A stretch of DNA of 64,000 nt from Bombardia bombarda. Lineage: Eukaryota; Ascomycota; Sordariomycetes; Sordariales; Lasiosphaeriaceae. Shown in pieces: positions 1 to 11,702 of the stretch. The notes under the pieces are model-generated. The model saw only the letters and a program-made list of their open reading frames with translations. It was not told the origin of the DNA and did not search any database. How positions within the stretch are numbered: position 1 is the stretch's first letter; each line of letters begins with the position of its first letter. A program made the position numbers and the translations under genes. The stretch covers positions 2,294,001 through 2,358,000 of the forward strand of contig JAULSR010000001.1 in the NCBI GenBank assembly GCA_030512295.1. Direction: 5' to 3'.

Positions 1-2321
1 CGATGATAACGGCCACACTGACTCGGAAGAGCAACAACTGATCCCGGCATCCTTGTTAGCTTCAAACAGCCAGTACCCAGTCCTCGGGGAGCTACCCCTT
101 TGCAATATCCAAAACATCACCAAGACGGGTGGTGCGTGCGCCGTCGAGGCCCTGGCTATTTCTCTTGACAATTTCCATATACACAGTTCTGCAAAAGAAA
201 ACATCTCTGAACAACAACATCAGCAGCAGACGATCAAGCCCAGAGGACGCACAGCTCGCCACCATATAACAAAGGGTTCCTGGCAAGCACCATTGGCAGC
301 CCCAAGCGAAGATCTGCTCTCTTTCAGTGAAGACGGCACTAGGACTTCATCCGGCGCCAGCGCAAACATGGCGGCAAACCAAGCAGAAGGTGGGCTTCAA
401 CCCCTCCAGGAACCACCCAACGTGTTCTCAACCATGGATGATATTGCACTGCACACGGCTAACATGAACAACACTAGACTTCCAAGAGAAGAACGCCCTG
501 GCCGTTGAAAGCCAGCATCTTCCATCGACCCAGGAGCAGTTGTTGAAACACCAGGCAGGTCAGTTTGAGTGGGTGCTATCCGTGCCGGCGGCAGCGGGCG
601 GCGATTCGACCACGGCATGCTGCAAGTCTCTCGGCCGCTCACGAGAGAATACTGGACGACATTCTCACGGAGCGAAGAGGATGTACTTCGGTTGCAACCT
701 GGTCCATCGCCGAACTCAGTCGGGCGGTGCTGTTGTTGGTAGAGAGGGCAAGTCGGCTAACATTTACACCATTTTAGCAACGCGCATTGAGTGTGTTGAG
801 GAGCAGCAGCAGCAGCAGTCGACTGCTATTGTCGATGCGCCTACCATTATTGAGGAGGAGACGGAGAGCGTGTCTGGCACCCATGTTCTTGATGCGGACA
901 CCACCATAATCAGGATGAGTGAGCCGTCTCAGGCCGAGGAGCCAAGTGCGCGCAGAATGTCCGATGCTACGTTTAGCGTCAAGGACGATGACTTTGTTGG
1001 ACAGGTTGGTGAGGCTGTCTCACCAGCACACGCACACCCCACAGGCCGACATGATGATGTCCATGCTCTTCAAGGCCTCGATAAGCTCGAGGAGGAGTCT
1101 GAAGGCCTCAGCGAGATAGCCGTGCCTTACCCAGTGCTGTCCTCCGAATCGCCACCACCGGCACCCGAGTCGCCTATGCAAGATCTGGCTGAAGCAACCG
1201 CCAAGACCGATCCGTCAAAGCGAACCAGCAAGCTGGTTAGAAAGCCCGTCTCATCAACCACAGCGCGCACCACAACCGCCTCTGAGCGCCGGTCCTCTCT
1301 TGTACGCAAGTCCATGTCCATCTCATCCTCCAAAGACGAAGACAAACCACCCACCGCCACCAAATCCACCACCACCCCGGGCCCCCGCAAATCCATCGTA
1401 CCCCGCCCCTCCAGCCTCCTCCCCCCCAAGGCCCCCGTCCGGTCTAGCAAACCCCCCACGGTATCCACCTTTGAGCTCCCCGGCGAAGCCGTCGCGCGCC
1501 GCCTCAAAGAGAAGCGCGAGGCCCGTCGCTCCCTGCAGGTCTCGTCCGAGCAGGCCGCCTCTATCAAGGAAGCCTTCTCGCCATCCAAGCCCCACGTCAA
1601 GTCCACCAAGCCCCCCACGCGGCCGGCGTTTGAGCTTCCGGGTGAGGCCATCTCGCGCCGCAAGCGCGAGGAGCGCGAGGCGCGGCTGCGCGCGCAGGAG
1701 GAGGAGGAGCGCAAGCGGCGCGAGTTCAAGGCCAGGCCTATCGGTGCCGGCGTTATCACCGCCGTGCGCAGCTCGTACCCTCGTGAGACGGTGGCTAGCA
1801 AGGCGAGGCAGAGCAGGGTTGAGGCTGCTGCTGCTGCGGCTGCGGCTGCGGCTGCGAATGAGGCTGCTGCGACGCCGGTTGTGAGGAAGAGACATTCTAT
1901 CGCTGTGACGACGATGACGTCGCGTCCGTCGATGGCGTCGAGTACGTCGACGCTTCTTAGCCGTGGTCGCGCGGTTGATGCCGGTGGTAGTAGTAGCAGC
2001 AGGGCGCCGTCGTCGTCGATGGGTAGCAACCATGGCGGAGGGAGCATGGTGAGCAAGCGCAGCAGCACGACGGCTGGTGCCGAGGACTTGTTGCAGCAGA
2101 AGGCGCGGGCGAGGGAGATCCTCGCGAGGGATAGTCGGTTCGTGAATGATCGGGAGCGTGAGCGCCGCGAAAGGGAGGCGGCGGCCAAGCAGGCCCGGCA
2201 GGAGGCGGCGGACCGGTCGAGGCAGCTGAGTCGGGAGTGGGCGGAGAAGCAGAGGGTGAGGAAGGCGGTTGCTGCTGCTGCTGCTGCAGCGGGGGGTGGT
2301 GCGATTGCTGTGGGTAAGTAA
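1..2321 (+). CDS. TPX2-like basic low-complexity protein, 5' truncated, exon structure unresolved
   Basis: The gene runs off the left edge. The frame of base 2 is open to a TGA at 506-508. The frame ending at TAA 2319-2321 is open from about 468. One way to link them is a GTGGGC donor at 390, a GCTAAC branch at 458-463 and a TAG acceptor ending at 477, but other splices or an indel are possible. The product is Ser/Thr/Arg-rich, with a Gln run (about 805-820) and an Ala run (about 1825-1855). It carries two copies of a motif FELPGEAxxRRxxEx (about 1470-1530 and 1630-1690), followed by RREFKARP. This pattern resembles the C-terminal repeats of TPX2-type microtubule-associated proteins; a spindle or microtubule role is inference. 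The C-terminal region is highly charged and probably helical. A strong donor-like GGTAAGTA overlaps the stop, so a further 3' exon is possible. Confidence 0.6.
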
Positions 2322-3660
2322 GAGCAGCTGTTTGTTGGCAAGGCAACACAACGCAACGCAAATGGTGTTTGAGGCGGGAGCATGTTATACCACGACACGA
2401 CACGGCACGACGACCGGAATATCTTTGAAAGAAAAGAGGAGGGTAGTAAACCTACTCGACTTTTGGCTGCGGGTGTTTGTTGGCTGTATAGCTATAGTGT
2501 CCGCCTGCTGGCCTATTTTCTTTTTTTCTTCTTGCGGTGTTGCATAGCAGGATTTTGTTTTTTCTTTACTTTTCTATCTCGCTTCTCTTTTTCAGGGAGC
2601 TGTCGGTCGTTTGCTTTGGCTTATTCTACGGCGGTGTTGGAAGCACACGTGGTTTTCCAGGATGGAAAAAACGGGCGGAGGCGCTGGCTGGGCTGGTTGA
2701 TTACATGGTACCTTGTATTAGGTAGGCCTGGAGTTTTTATTATTCACAGGCGCTTGCTGTGGTCATGGATATGGACGTTCGTTTGGTTCTGCTTAGTGGT
2801 GGTAGTGGTGGCTTATGGACTTTTTGGGCGTTGTAGGAAACTTGGTTGTATCCGACAAGTTTCCGGGTTGATAGGGGAGAAACAAATATCAATTTAGTCG
2901 GGACAGACAGGACAGACAGAGACAGATACAGACGAGTGTCTTGATTAATAGAAAGAAGTTGTATTTTACGTTGGCGCGCGTCATGGATCAAGATGTTCTT
3001 GATGTTGTCTCAATTCCCAACTACGTACTTTGGTGTACCCATTCTATGTAAGTCATACTATCATAGTGGGGATTGCATCTGCTGTCTTACATATCTGCTG
3101 TCTTGTAGGCATGTTCCTGCGCAGGTGAGGTGTCACAGGGCTGGACATGAGGGTGTCAGGTCAGAGTGCCCACGCCAATCAGGGGGTTCAATTAAAGATT
3201 GGAAGTGTAGGACAGCAAAAACAGTAGGCTTCAGCTTCGGCAAGCTCTTTACGCCTTCCCGTTGCACATACCGCTCCCGTCGCTCTGCTCCTTCAACTCC
3301 CTTGTTGGGGGCTGAACTGCTGGGAACTTTTTAGGGGTCTGTTAGTCAATGGCTACTGGCTAGACCAGCCGCGGCTCCCATCTCTAGGCTACCTAGTACA
3401 CTACAGGCCATCTCGCTTCCCCCCCCCCCCTCGTGCCTTCCTCGTTTCCGGGCATACATGTAACGGGGTCGCATCCACGAGAGAAGGTTAACATTAGCCA
3501 TCCCGTCGGCAGTCGCGTTTTTCTGCACGCTCGTTCCATTCAACCTCCACTCATTCACTTACTGAGCTGCCAACGACTGGACTGCATCACCGCACCGCCG
3601 CAATCCGCAATGTCATTTGACAGAGTGATATGTCAGATATAGCCGAGAAGTCCCCCAACC
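2322..3660. other. Intergenic: 3' UTR and promoter region
   Basis: No gene seen. About 2450-2900 is T-rich on the + strand with broken short frames, as expected of a 3' UTR and terminator zone. Near 2905-2935 there is a short GACAGACA-type repeat. A C10 run lies at 3421-3430, and the stretch up to 3660 would hold the promoter and leader of the carboxylesterase gene. Confidence 0.5.
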
Positions 3661-6175
3661 ATGCCAAGGCCACCCCTCCTCCGCATCACAGTGGAGCTCC
3701 TCCCGATCCAGGTCGGGCTAAGTCTGGCCGTGCACCACCCCTCCGCACGCCTGGCAGTGGCGCCGCTTCCAGACGAGCCGTCCATGGTGCCGTCCAGGTT
3801 GAGGGCGATAAAGCGGCTGCCGAGACGAGTGCTGCTGACATCGGTCTGGGTGCCTCTGCTTGCCATCCTCCTCCTGGTCTGGCTCTACGTCTATCGCTAT
3901 GGCGGCCTTCTTTCATCACTCGCGCCGCCCCTGCCTGTAATAATAGGATTTGGTTCAACTACAACAACAAGCTTGAGTAATCTCGATATAAAAACGCACG
4001 CTCCCGAGCTTGGCACCCACCTTCTCCCCACCACCACCACCACCACCGCCTCCACCTCCACCACTTCCGCACCCGCAGCCGTTACCGTTACCGTTAGCGA
4101 CGCCACGCCGACGCCATCCACCACCACCCCATTGCCTCCACCTGCTGCCAACGTAGGCACTCCACCCATCATCATGCCGACAGCCAACGGCGGGCCCTCC
4201 GTCTCCCTGTCCCAGGGCACCTACGTCGGCGTGACGCTGCAGGCCTCGCGACGCTTCCGCAAGCCCATCGAGGCCTTCCGCGGCGTGCCCTTCGCGCAGA
4301 CCACGGCCGGCCAGAACCGCTTCCGCCCGCCGCAGCCGCTGGCGCCGAGCAATGGGTCCTTCAGCGCCACCAGCTTTGGCCACTCGTGTCCCGTCATGGG
4401 CGTGGTGCGCAAGGGCTTCGGAGAAGACTGTCTGAATGCCAACATCTACCGGCCCGCCGGCTTAGTCGACAATGCCGGCCTTTCTACTACTGGGGAGAAA
4501 GGGCGACGGCCGCTGCTGCCTGTCGCCGTCTATGTCCACGGAGGCGGGTTCAATAACGGCATGGGCATTGAGCGGAACATGGCTATGTTTGTGGCCTGGG
4601 CCGATGCGCCGATGCTGGGTGTGAACTTCAATTACCGCGTGGGCGCGCTGGGGTTTCTGCCGTCGGCGCTGACTGCACGGGAGGGCTTGCTGAATCTGGG
4701 GCTGAAGGACCAGCAGATGCTGCTGGAGTGGGTCAAGGATAATATCGAGGCTTTTGGAGGCGATCCGGATAATATTACAATCATGGGGTTGAGTGCTGGT
4801 GCTCATTCGGTATGTTTACTTTTTTCTGGTCAATTGCTTGAAACCTACTGACAATCTTACCCAGATCGGCCATCATGTCATGTATTATGCGCAGAGCCCC
4901 AAGCCAGCGCCCTTTGCCAAGGCAATTCTCGAGTCTGGCGCCACAACTGCGCGCGCCGTCCTCCTGCCCACACACCCTCGCCACCTTGTGCAATTCCGCC
5001 AGTTTCTCGTGGCAGCCAACGTTGCAGCCGTTGCTGAGACCGAGGTGTTTGACCGTCTCCGTGAGCTCCCGCTGGAGACCATCGCCAAGGCATCGAAAGC
5101 CGTATGGGATCTATATGAAGAGAGCGTAACCTGGCCATTCCAGCCCGTCATTGATGGCCCCAATGACCTGGCTAGGTCCAGCCAAGCCAACATAACCTCT
5201 GCGAACGGCACTGTCCTGTCGCCGGCGCCAGCCCTGCCCTTAATCCCGGACCTGCCCGTCAAATCGTGGCGCCAGGGCAAGCATCTCCACATCCCCGTAT
5301 TGACAGGGTACAATACAAACGAGGGCACAATGTTCATACCGCCCAAGGCAGACACCAACAAGCAGTTCCGCGCCTTCTTCAAGGGCCTCATCCCAACCTT
5401 TAGCGACGCCGACCTCGACGCCCTCGAGAAGCTCTATCCTGACCCCGTCATCGACCCCAGCAGCCCCTACAAGACGGTGCCAAAGGGCAAGGGCCGCCAG
5501 TGGACACGTCTGGACGCCGCCTATAGCCATTATGCCTACATCTGCCCCGTGTTCCAGACTGCGCACTTTCTGTCGACGGCGAGCGAGCCTTCGCCTGTTT
5601 ATGTGTATCGCTACGCCGCGACCTCGACCTGGGGCACGGCCAACCACGGGGACGAGGCTCCCGTTGTGGCGCATGATATCGACTTTCTGAGCAAAGGCGG
5701 CCGCTCACCTGGTCTCATGGCTATCTCGGATGCCATGCATGGCGCGTGGGCGCGGTTCGTGGCGTCCAAGGTGGGGAGTCCGAATTATGGTGCCCCGATA
5801 GGTGCTGTGGAGTGGCCTGCTTTTGTGTCGCCCTTTAAGCGGGAAGATGTTTCGGCTGCGGGGGGCTCTGCAGCAAAGAGGTGGTTGTGGAACGATGCTG
5901 CTTCTGCGAACACGAACAAGGCGGGTGAGGCAGGTAAAGGTGGGGGGCCTCCGGGTGACACGGGAAGAGTGCTTGTTTTTGGGGCTGGGAATGATGAGCG
6001 CGAGGGCAAGGCCGGGAAAGGACGCAAGGGGACACCGGCGCTGGTTGAGCCCATGTCGGCATTGGAGCTGGAGACATGTCGGTTTTGGTGGGAGAGGATA
6101 GAGCTTAGCCAGGGATTGGGGAAGAAGAGGGGCGAGGAAGGTGAAGTGCAGCAGCGTGCGAGGGCTAAGTTATGA
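3661..6175 (+). CDS. Membrane-anchored type-B carboxylesterase
   Basis: Exons 3661-4809 and 4865-6175 give 819 aa. The 55-nt intron has a GTATGT donor, a CTGAC branch and a CCAG acceptor. Residues about 58-78 form one hydrophobic segment after a basic stretch, which suggests a type II anchor. A Thr/Ser/Pro-rich stalk (about 95-165) follows, then a carboxylesterase type-B (COesterase) domain. Visible family marks are FRGVPFA, EDCLNANIY, the oxyanion-hole HGGGF, the nucleophile in GLSAGA (Ser378), NTNEGTMF (Glu536) and ANHGDE (His644), a complete Ser-Glu-His triad. The tail is Gly/Lys/Glu-rich. The family hydrolyses carboxylic esters; the substrate is unknown. ATG 3661 is the first in frame, but ATG 3784 just before the anchor, or ATG 3630 in another frame, are alternatives. 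Confidence 0.88.
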
Positions 6176-7532
6176 GCTCTTGTCTCTTTTTCTCTGGCTG
6201 ACTGACTGACCGGTTTGAGGTCGTACGCGGTTGGTAGTGGCGTTGTGTGATGCGTTGAAGCAAGCAAGCAAGCATTGTGAATAGTGAGGAAGAGACAGAA
6301 CTGGAACTAAGTGCTTAGACAGGTAGTTGCCTAAGTAATAGGAGTACCAGCCAGGACGAGAAGTGATTCGAAGAGGATAATCATGACAAGCGCATGGCTG
6401 CCGGTAGCTGAAGAGGTGAGTCTTGTTTTGGGTGTCTGGTGTTTGTAGTTGGTCTTTTTTTGGCAATTCAGTACCGGGCGATTTTGAGGCAACCTGGTAT
6501 GCGAGACAAAGAGAGGCTTGACGAGGATGGACCTGATCATAAATCCGTAAATGCGTACCTAGATATGAATCCTAGTATGATTTAGTATGTCTGCATAAAC
6601 AAACTGGAAACAGTGCTATTTTGGCAGTGCGTAGGTAGAGACAGGCTAACGCAACTAGTCATGATTATTACTTCTGACCTCGGTGGAGAATTGTCTTTGT
6701 ATTCAAAGTAGGTGTGTTTCTTGAACATATCTTTCGACAAATATCAACAGTGGCCCTGGCCTCACTGTCCTCTCGGCATCGAATCTGATCCCCATAGTTT
6801 GAGACAATTAATCCGACATGCAGGTGGCTAGGCAACTACATATTCATCTATCAAGCCATCTAGACAGATATACATTACCCTGCCAAGCTTTAAAAGCATA
6901 TATCAGTTAATGGATAACAATAGACATAGAAGACAATGTTCAAGAGGGGATGCCAAGCAGAGGAGCTGGAAGAAAAGAAAGTCGTACAGGCGCTGCGGCC
7001 TCTCTAGCAGCAGCAGCAGCAGCAGCAGCAGCATGAACTAAAAAGAAACAGCCCCCTTGACTTGAGGATGAACCGAAAATGAAACCATTGGGGTTCACAG
7101 AAGCGAGTCAAACAATTCAATCAAATCAAATCGAGGGTCTCTGATTGAATTGAATTGCGGGGGCCAAGCCAGATCTGCAAATCGAAGGGGTGGATTGGCG
7201 GACCGATCCGTATAAGCAGCAGAAATGCGGCGCAACCATCAACACTATTTCTAGCCATTCGCCCGGGAGCGGCTTGGAACGAATGGCGAAGCGTTTTAGC
7301 TGTGCAATCTCATACAATGAGAGTCCGAACATATTCAGTCTCGGGAGCCACCCTTGAAGGGATAAAGTAAGGCAAACTAAAGAGGGGGGGGAGGTTAAAA
7401 CACAGTGAATGTTCCATAATCCGCAGCTTTTGTGACAAATAGGCCAGTGGTCTCCCTCTTGAAAGATGAGATGGACGAGGAGTTTTCAGCTTAGTAGTCT
7501 GTCTTATTATTGTCTGTCTCTTTCCACAAAGC
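6176..7532. other. Intergenic, 1.36 kb
   Basis: No gene recognised. The region is A/T-rich, with a CAG/AGC microsatellite at 7006-7032. The short frames here have no family resemblance. A strong GTAAGG donor at 7367 following a 16-codon frame from ATG 7317 could mark a leader exon of the lectin gene, but this is not established. Confidence 0.45.
7006..7032. repeat. (AGC)9 microsatellite
   Basis: Nine uninterrupted AGC units in non-coding sequence between the carboxylesterase and the lectin-like gene. Confidence 0.9.
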
Positions 7533-9288
7533 ATGTTGGCATACGAAGAAGGTTTACACTCAAGACACCTGCTTGTTCAAGTTAGTGTACTTGAGTATCT
7601 TGGTGTTCTCATATTATACACTCACCTTCAGACATCCACAGGAGGCAAACAGAACTGTACAACAGGCTCGTTCAAAAACCGAACGAGGTTCACTCGAGCA
7701 GGAGCAGCTCGTATCCATACGTGGACAACGACACAGACACGGACAAAATCGTATTCCAATCAGGCTATTCGGATCTCGAAGCTATCAACGACAGTTCAGC
7801 TCCAGAACTCGCGCCATTTTGGCAGGACACAAATGGGCTTAACCCTCCAGCTCCAGCAGGGCCAAAAACCAGCAAGACCGAACAACTTCTCTTGCTGCCA
7901 TGGTCTCAGTGGTCACGACAACGACGCTTATGGGTCGGAGGGACCGTAATGCTGGCCCTGATTGCTATGGCTCTTGGTCTCGGAATCGGCCTCAATGGCA
8001 AATCTAGCAGCTATACTTTTGATTGGAGTTCTAGTTCTAGCAGCGACAGCGGGACAGGCTCGACTACAGCGGATGGCACCACCAACAACAACAACAACAA
8101 CGACGTTGGGCAATGCGGCGGCAGTCCACGCAACCAGATCCGCAGGCAGGTGCTCTCCGCCACGGTCCTCGACTCAAACCTCTTCATGTTCGCCCGCGGC
8201 CAGGACAACAGCACCTGGTACCGCTCACTGCCGACCGATTTCATAGCATCACGGAACAATAGCGACTGGAGCAGGCTCCTCCCCTCCAGCACCGACACAT
8301 TCGCCGGCCCTCCCACGGCAATCTCCTGGCTGGGCTCGCGATTAAACGTTTTCGCCCCTTCATCGCACCTGTCCAACGTGCTCACAGCCTCGTACGTCAA
8401 CGGCACCTGGACGAGCTTCTGGGAGAACCTCGGCGCGTCCGCCGCCAGCCCTGTGGCGCTCTGCACCGTCCCCGCGGGCGCGTTCGTCGAAGACCTCGAC
8501 CGCATCGACCAGTGGGTCATTGACAGCCATAACGACCATGGTGTTGTCCACGACGGGTGGAACTTTGCGCAGAACGACTTTTATCCCGCGCCGGCCAAGT
8601 CCGAGTGGGACACGACCATGTCGGACCTCGCGAGCGCGTCTATGCCTGCGATATTATGCCACAAGACGGACCCGATCTACAGCCTGCTCGTGTTTGGAAA
8701 CAGTACGGACTCGCTGCGGATCCGGCATTACTTGGGGGCGACGGATTCGTGGACGGATTGGGCTGATCTCGGGGGCACATTCCGAGGTGATCCGGTGGCT
8801 GTCGATTTCAGGGGCGGGCAGCAGTTCCATTTCTTCGGTACGGGCACCGACGGCATAATATACACGTTCATTTGGTCGAACGGCACGCAAGCGACGACGG
8901 TGGGGTATCGGCCTGAGATGGTCTCGCTGCAGGGGAACTTTAGCAGCGTGCCGAGTGCTGTTGTCACCGAAACGGAGGGAGATGATGGCCAGGTGGATGT
9001 TGTTGCTCTCGGGGCAGATGGGGCTGTGAAGCACCGTGCTTTTCGCATGGGGAGCTGGGGGCGGACTGGGAGGATTTGGACCTGGGGAGTGGGTTTCCGA
9101 ACAGCGCCCCGTTGGTGTTTAGCTTTACGGATCCAGACCAGGGAAACAAGACGGGGATTGCTATGATTGATGCTGATAATTTGCTGCGGTATGCTTCGTG
9201 GAATACAACTAGCAGTTTGACGTGGAAGGGGTTGGTTAGCTGGGCTCATGCGGGTGGGAACTTGACGGCTGAGTCCATGTGTATGTAG
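7533..9288 (+). CDS. Fucose-lectin-like type II membrane protein, with a frame break near 9060
   Basis: The main frame is open from about 7595 to 9166 without an in-frame ATG before 7949. ATG 7533 with a GTTAGT donor at 7581 is a possible first exon, but the acceptor is unclear. The product has an acidic N-terminus (about 80 aa), a hydrophobic segment (encoded at 7949-7993), a Ser/Thr/Asn-rich stalk, then a domain with repeated Trp-rich blades (for example STWYRSL, GTWTSFWENLG, DSWTDWADLGG). These resemble the six-bladed fungal fucose-specific lectins (AAL type). Near 9056-9063 the homology continues in another frame, reading DWEDLDLGSGFPN and on to TAG 9286-9288. One missing G in the G5 run would explain it. 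It is either an assembly error or a real disabling mutation. Cell-surface fucose binding is inferred from the family. Confidence 0.68.
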
Positions 9289-9705
9289 GCGAGTCGGGAA
9301 TATGTGTGGTTTTAAGAGAAATATGGCGGTCATGAAGTATGTATGAAGTAGTGCTTTTGTTTCTTTGAATACGAACGACTCGACATATTGGGTGATACAA
9401 AATGTTACAATCGTTAAAACAGGAAGAAGAAGGGAAGGCATGAGCTCGTAGTTCTACAGAGAGGGGAAGCAGAGCAGAGACGATGGCTGGAAAGGGGAGT
9501 ACTATGCCAAAAAAAAGGGTCACCCACTTGGGTGGCTGTCGCTTATCATGAGGAAGGAAAAATATACCAAAAGCTTTTTTGCCCATGCTAGGGATTTCGG
9601 TGAGAAACAGACGCCTCCCGTCTAACGCTAAAATCGCAGTAATGGTCGAAATTTCTTTTGTCCAACCTCAGAAAGCCGAGAACCACCATCCAACAAACAA
9701 CCATA
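9289..9705. other. Convergent 3' region between the lectin-like gene and the alpha/beta hydrolase
   Basis: About 420 bp shared by two converging 3' ends. It is A/T-rich, with an A-run near 9510. No coding signal is seen. Confidence 0.5.
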
Positions 9706-10846
9706 TCAGAGTTGCTCATAGAATTCGAAAAGTTTGTGGGCGCCAGCCTCCCACTGGACATCGTTTTGCAAATGATGCCCTGCACCGGGAACAACACAAA
9801 GCCTGACACCATGCCCGGCGGTATCTTGGCCCCCATCGCCAGGAATAGGTTCCACGACATGCTCATTGGCGTCTGACTTCTTCTGGCTCTCGAGGCTGCT
9901 GTACGCCTTGCGGTAGAACCCCGCTAACGTTTCCATGACTGGTAAAGTCATGATCTTGTCGGCACCACCGCACAGAACCAGCACCCCCTGACCGGTAGTG
10001 TTTCTCGTAGATGATATTTGCGCGAGAAGCTTCTGCGGATTGGCAAATGGGCGGCCCATGCCCAACGCCCAGATGAAGCTTTCATACGGACAAATCAGTT
10101 TCTGGAACCTCTCCACGTAGGCATCCGACTGCTTCTCGCTAAAGAAGACGCGTCGCGTCAGTGCCGGGTGCGAGAGCGGCGAGTTGGGATGCCACCCGTG
10201 CAAGACCATCCTGAGGGTAAACCACGGGTCCAGAAACCACCAGTTCATGTAGACGCGCGTCCTATTTTCAAATCAACACTTTTGCATAATACAAGGTCTT
10301 TATGCCCTGAGGAGAAAACACTTACGACCCAGACCCCGGCACCGCAGCAACAAGCGCCAGCCCCTTCACCCTGACCTCCTGGTTTGACAGGACAAACTGG
10401 CTGAGCCCGCCCCCGCTCGAGTGGCCGACCAGAACGACCTCGTTGCCGCCTTCGCGCTCTTGCGCCCAGCGAATGCCAGCCAAGAGGTCATCGGCCAGCA
10501 TGCGCTTGCTCGTGGCATACACCATGCGCAGAAAAGATGGTTGCCAGCTCGCCCCGTGGCCGCGCAGGGAGATGGCGAAGCAGGGGATGCCGCGGGCTGA
10601 GAGGTATGACATATACTCGAGCCAGACCCATGCGCCACCCATGCCCCCGTGGACAAAAAAGATGGGCGACAGATGTGAAGCTTCGCTCGACGATCTGGGG
10701 GCTTTTGGTTTGGCATACAATATCTCGATGTTGCCGCCAGGGGTGGGGACGAGGAAACGATCAATTCCCTCTGGGAGAACAGGAAGGGAAACATCGATGG
10801 GACGGCGCCAATGGAGCCATTTGTAGCTCAGGTAAAAGTCAAACAT
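9706..10846 (-). CDS. Alpha/beta hydrolase
   Basis: Two exons, 10846-10326 and 10261-9706, give 358 aa. The 64-nt intron has a GTAAGT donor and an AATAG acceptor, and the splice completes the codon in ...VPGSGS-TRVYMNWW. The alpha/beta hydrolase marks are an HGGMGGAW oxyanion loop (66-73), the nucleophile elbow GHSSGG (Ser143), a GGADKI segment where the acid residue is expected, and a late GAGHH with the catalytic His. No signal peptide is visible, so it is probably cytosolic. The substrate is unknown; the fold covers lipases, esterases and haloperoxidase-like enzymes. Its 5' end faces DBR1, 856 bp away. Confidence 0.88.
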
Positions 10847-11702
10847 TACCCTAGACTTTGATGAGTCTGAACGGGCGTGCGATAGAGTATGGATCTTGAT
10901 GAATGAAGTAAGACTGTATTGATTGTTGTTATCCGATTGCTCGGTTCAGAGGCAGGTCAGGTCGATAAGACTGTGGCCAGTATATAAGCCCTTGATGGAC
11001 GCGAGTAGACAGAGAGAGACATGTTTTGGTCTGCTGCTACCGTCCATTGAACGAGGCGTTCCACGGAAGCCAAGAACGTTGCCGGGAATTGTAGGAGAGG
11101 CATTCCGCAAAGCATTCGCCTGTGGCTTGTAATCCAAGGTCACAAGGGTTCAAGTTTGCACTAATTGAAGCTAGGTCTAAAGCGTGGTGTAATAGCTGAA
11201 AACACGAGCTGACGATGCACCCGGCCGAGGAGTCATGGTCGGAGAATCCGATCTTGGCATTTTCGCTGAGGGAAAGAGAGAAAGGGAAAAAAACGAAAGG
11301 AAGAAATTGGAATCGGACTTGCTGGACCTGGGAAGGAGTAACCTGGAGGTTTTCCTTTCTTATTACCTTAAGTTATATGAGTGAGTGAGTCGCACTTGCC
11401 TCAACAATGCTAAGCAAATTTTGATATTTTGGCAGTCGCATAGCGGGAAATGCGCTGGAGTATAGGAGACCGTTGCACTGTTAATTACGGCACGTTAGGT
11501 GCCTGTCAGCCCTATGATTGAGTCAGTAAACACCCGACCAGCAAGCACGGGCCGTTTCGAGAACTCGTCCCCCGTCAAACCAGCACTGCAATACCCGATA
11601 CCTAGAAATCTAGAAAACGGGATAGTCGATAATCTTCTTGTTACTGGCGCCAACCAATAACGAACAACCAAACAATAAAACATTTCGCCAGCTCGCTTAC
11701 CC
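10847..11702. promoter_or_regulatory. Divergent promoter region, alpha/beta hydrolase / DBR1
   Basis: 856 bp between the divergent start codons at 10846 (-) and 11703 (+). An A-rich stretch lies near 11280-11300. No TATA box stands out before DBR1, as is common for housekeeping genes. No further gene is seen. Confidence 0.5.

Noticed and set aside
1127..2398. 423-codon open frame on the minus strand
   Set aside because: It is antisense to the low-complexity first gene; the long frame follows from its repetitive, GC-rich codons and shows no family resemblance.
2382..2897. 171-codon frame after the first gene
   Set aside because: It lies in T-rich 3' sequence; Phe/Trp/Leu/Val-rich translation typical of a UTR.
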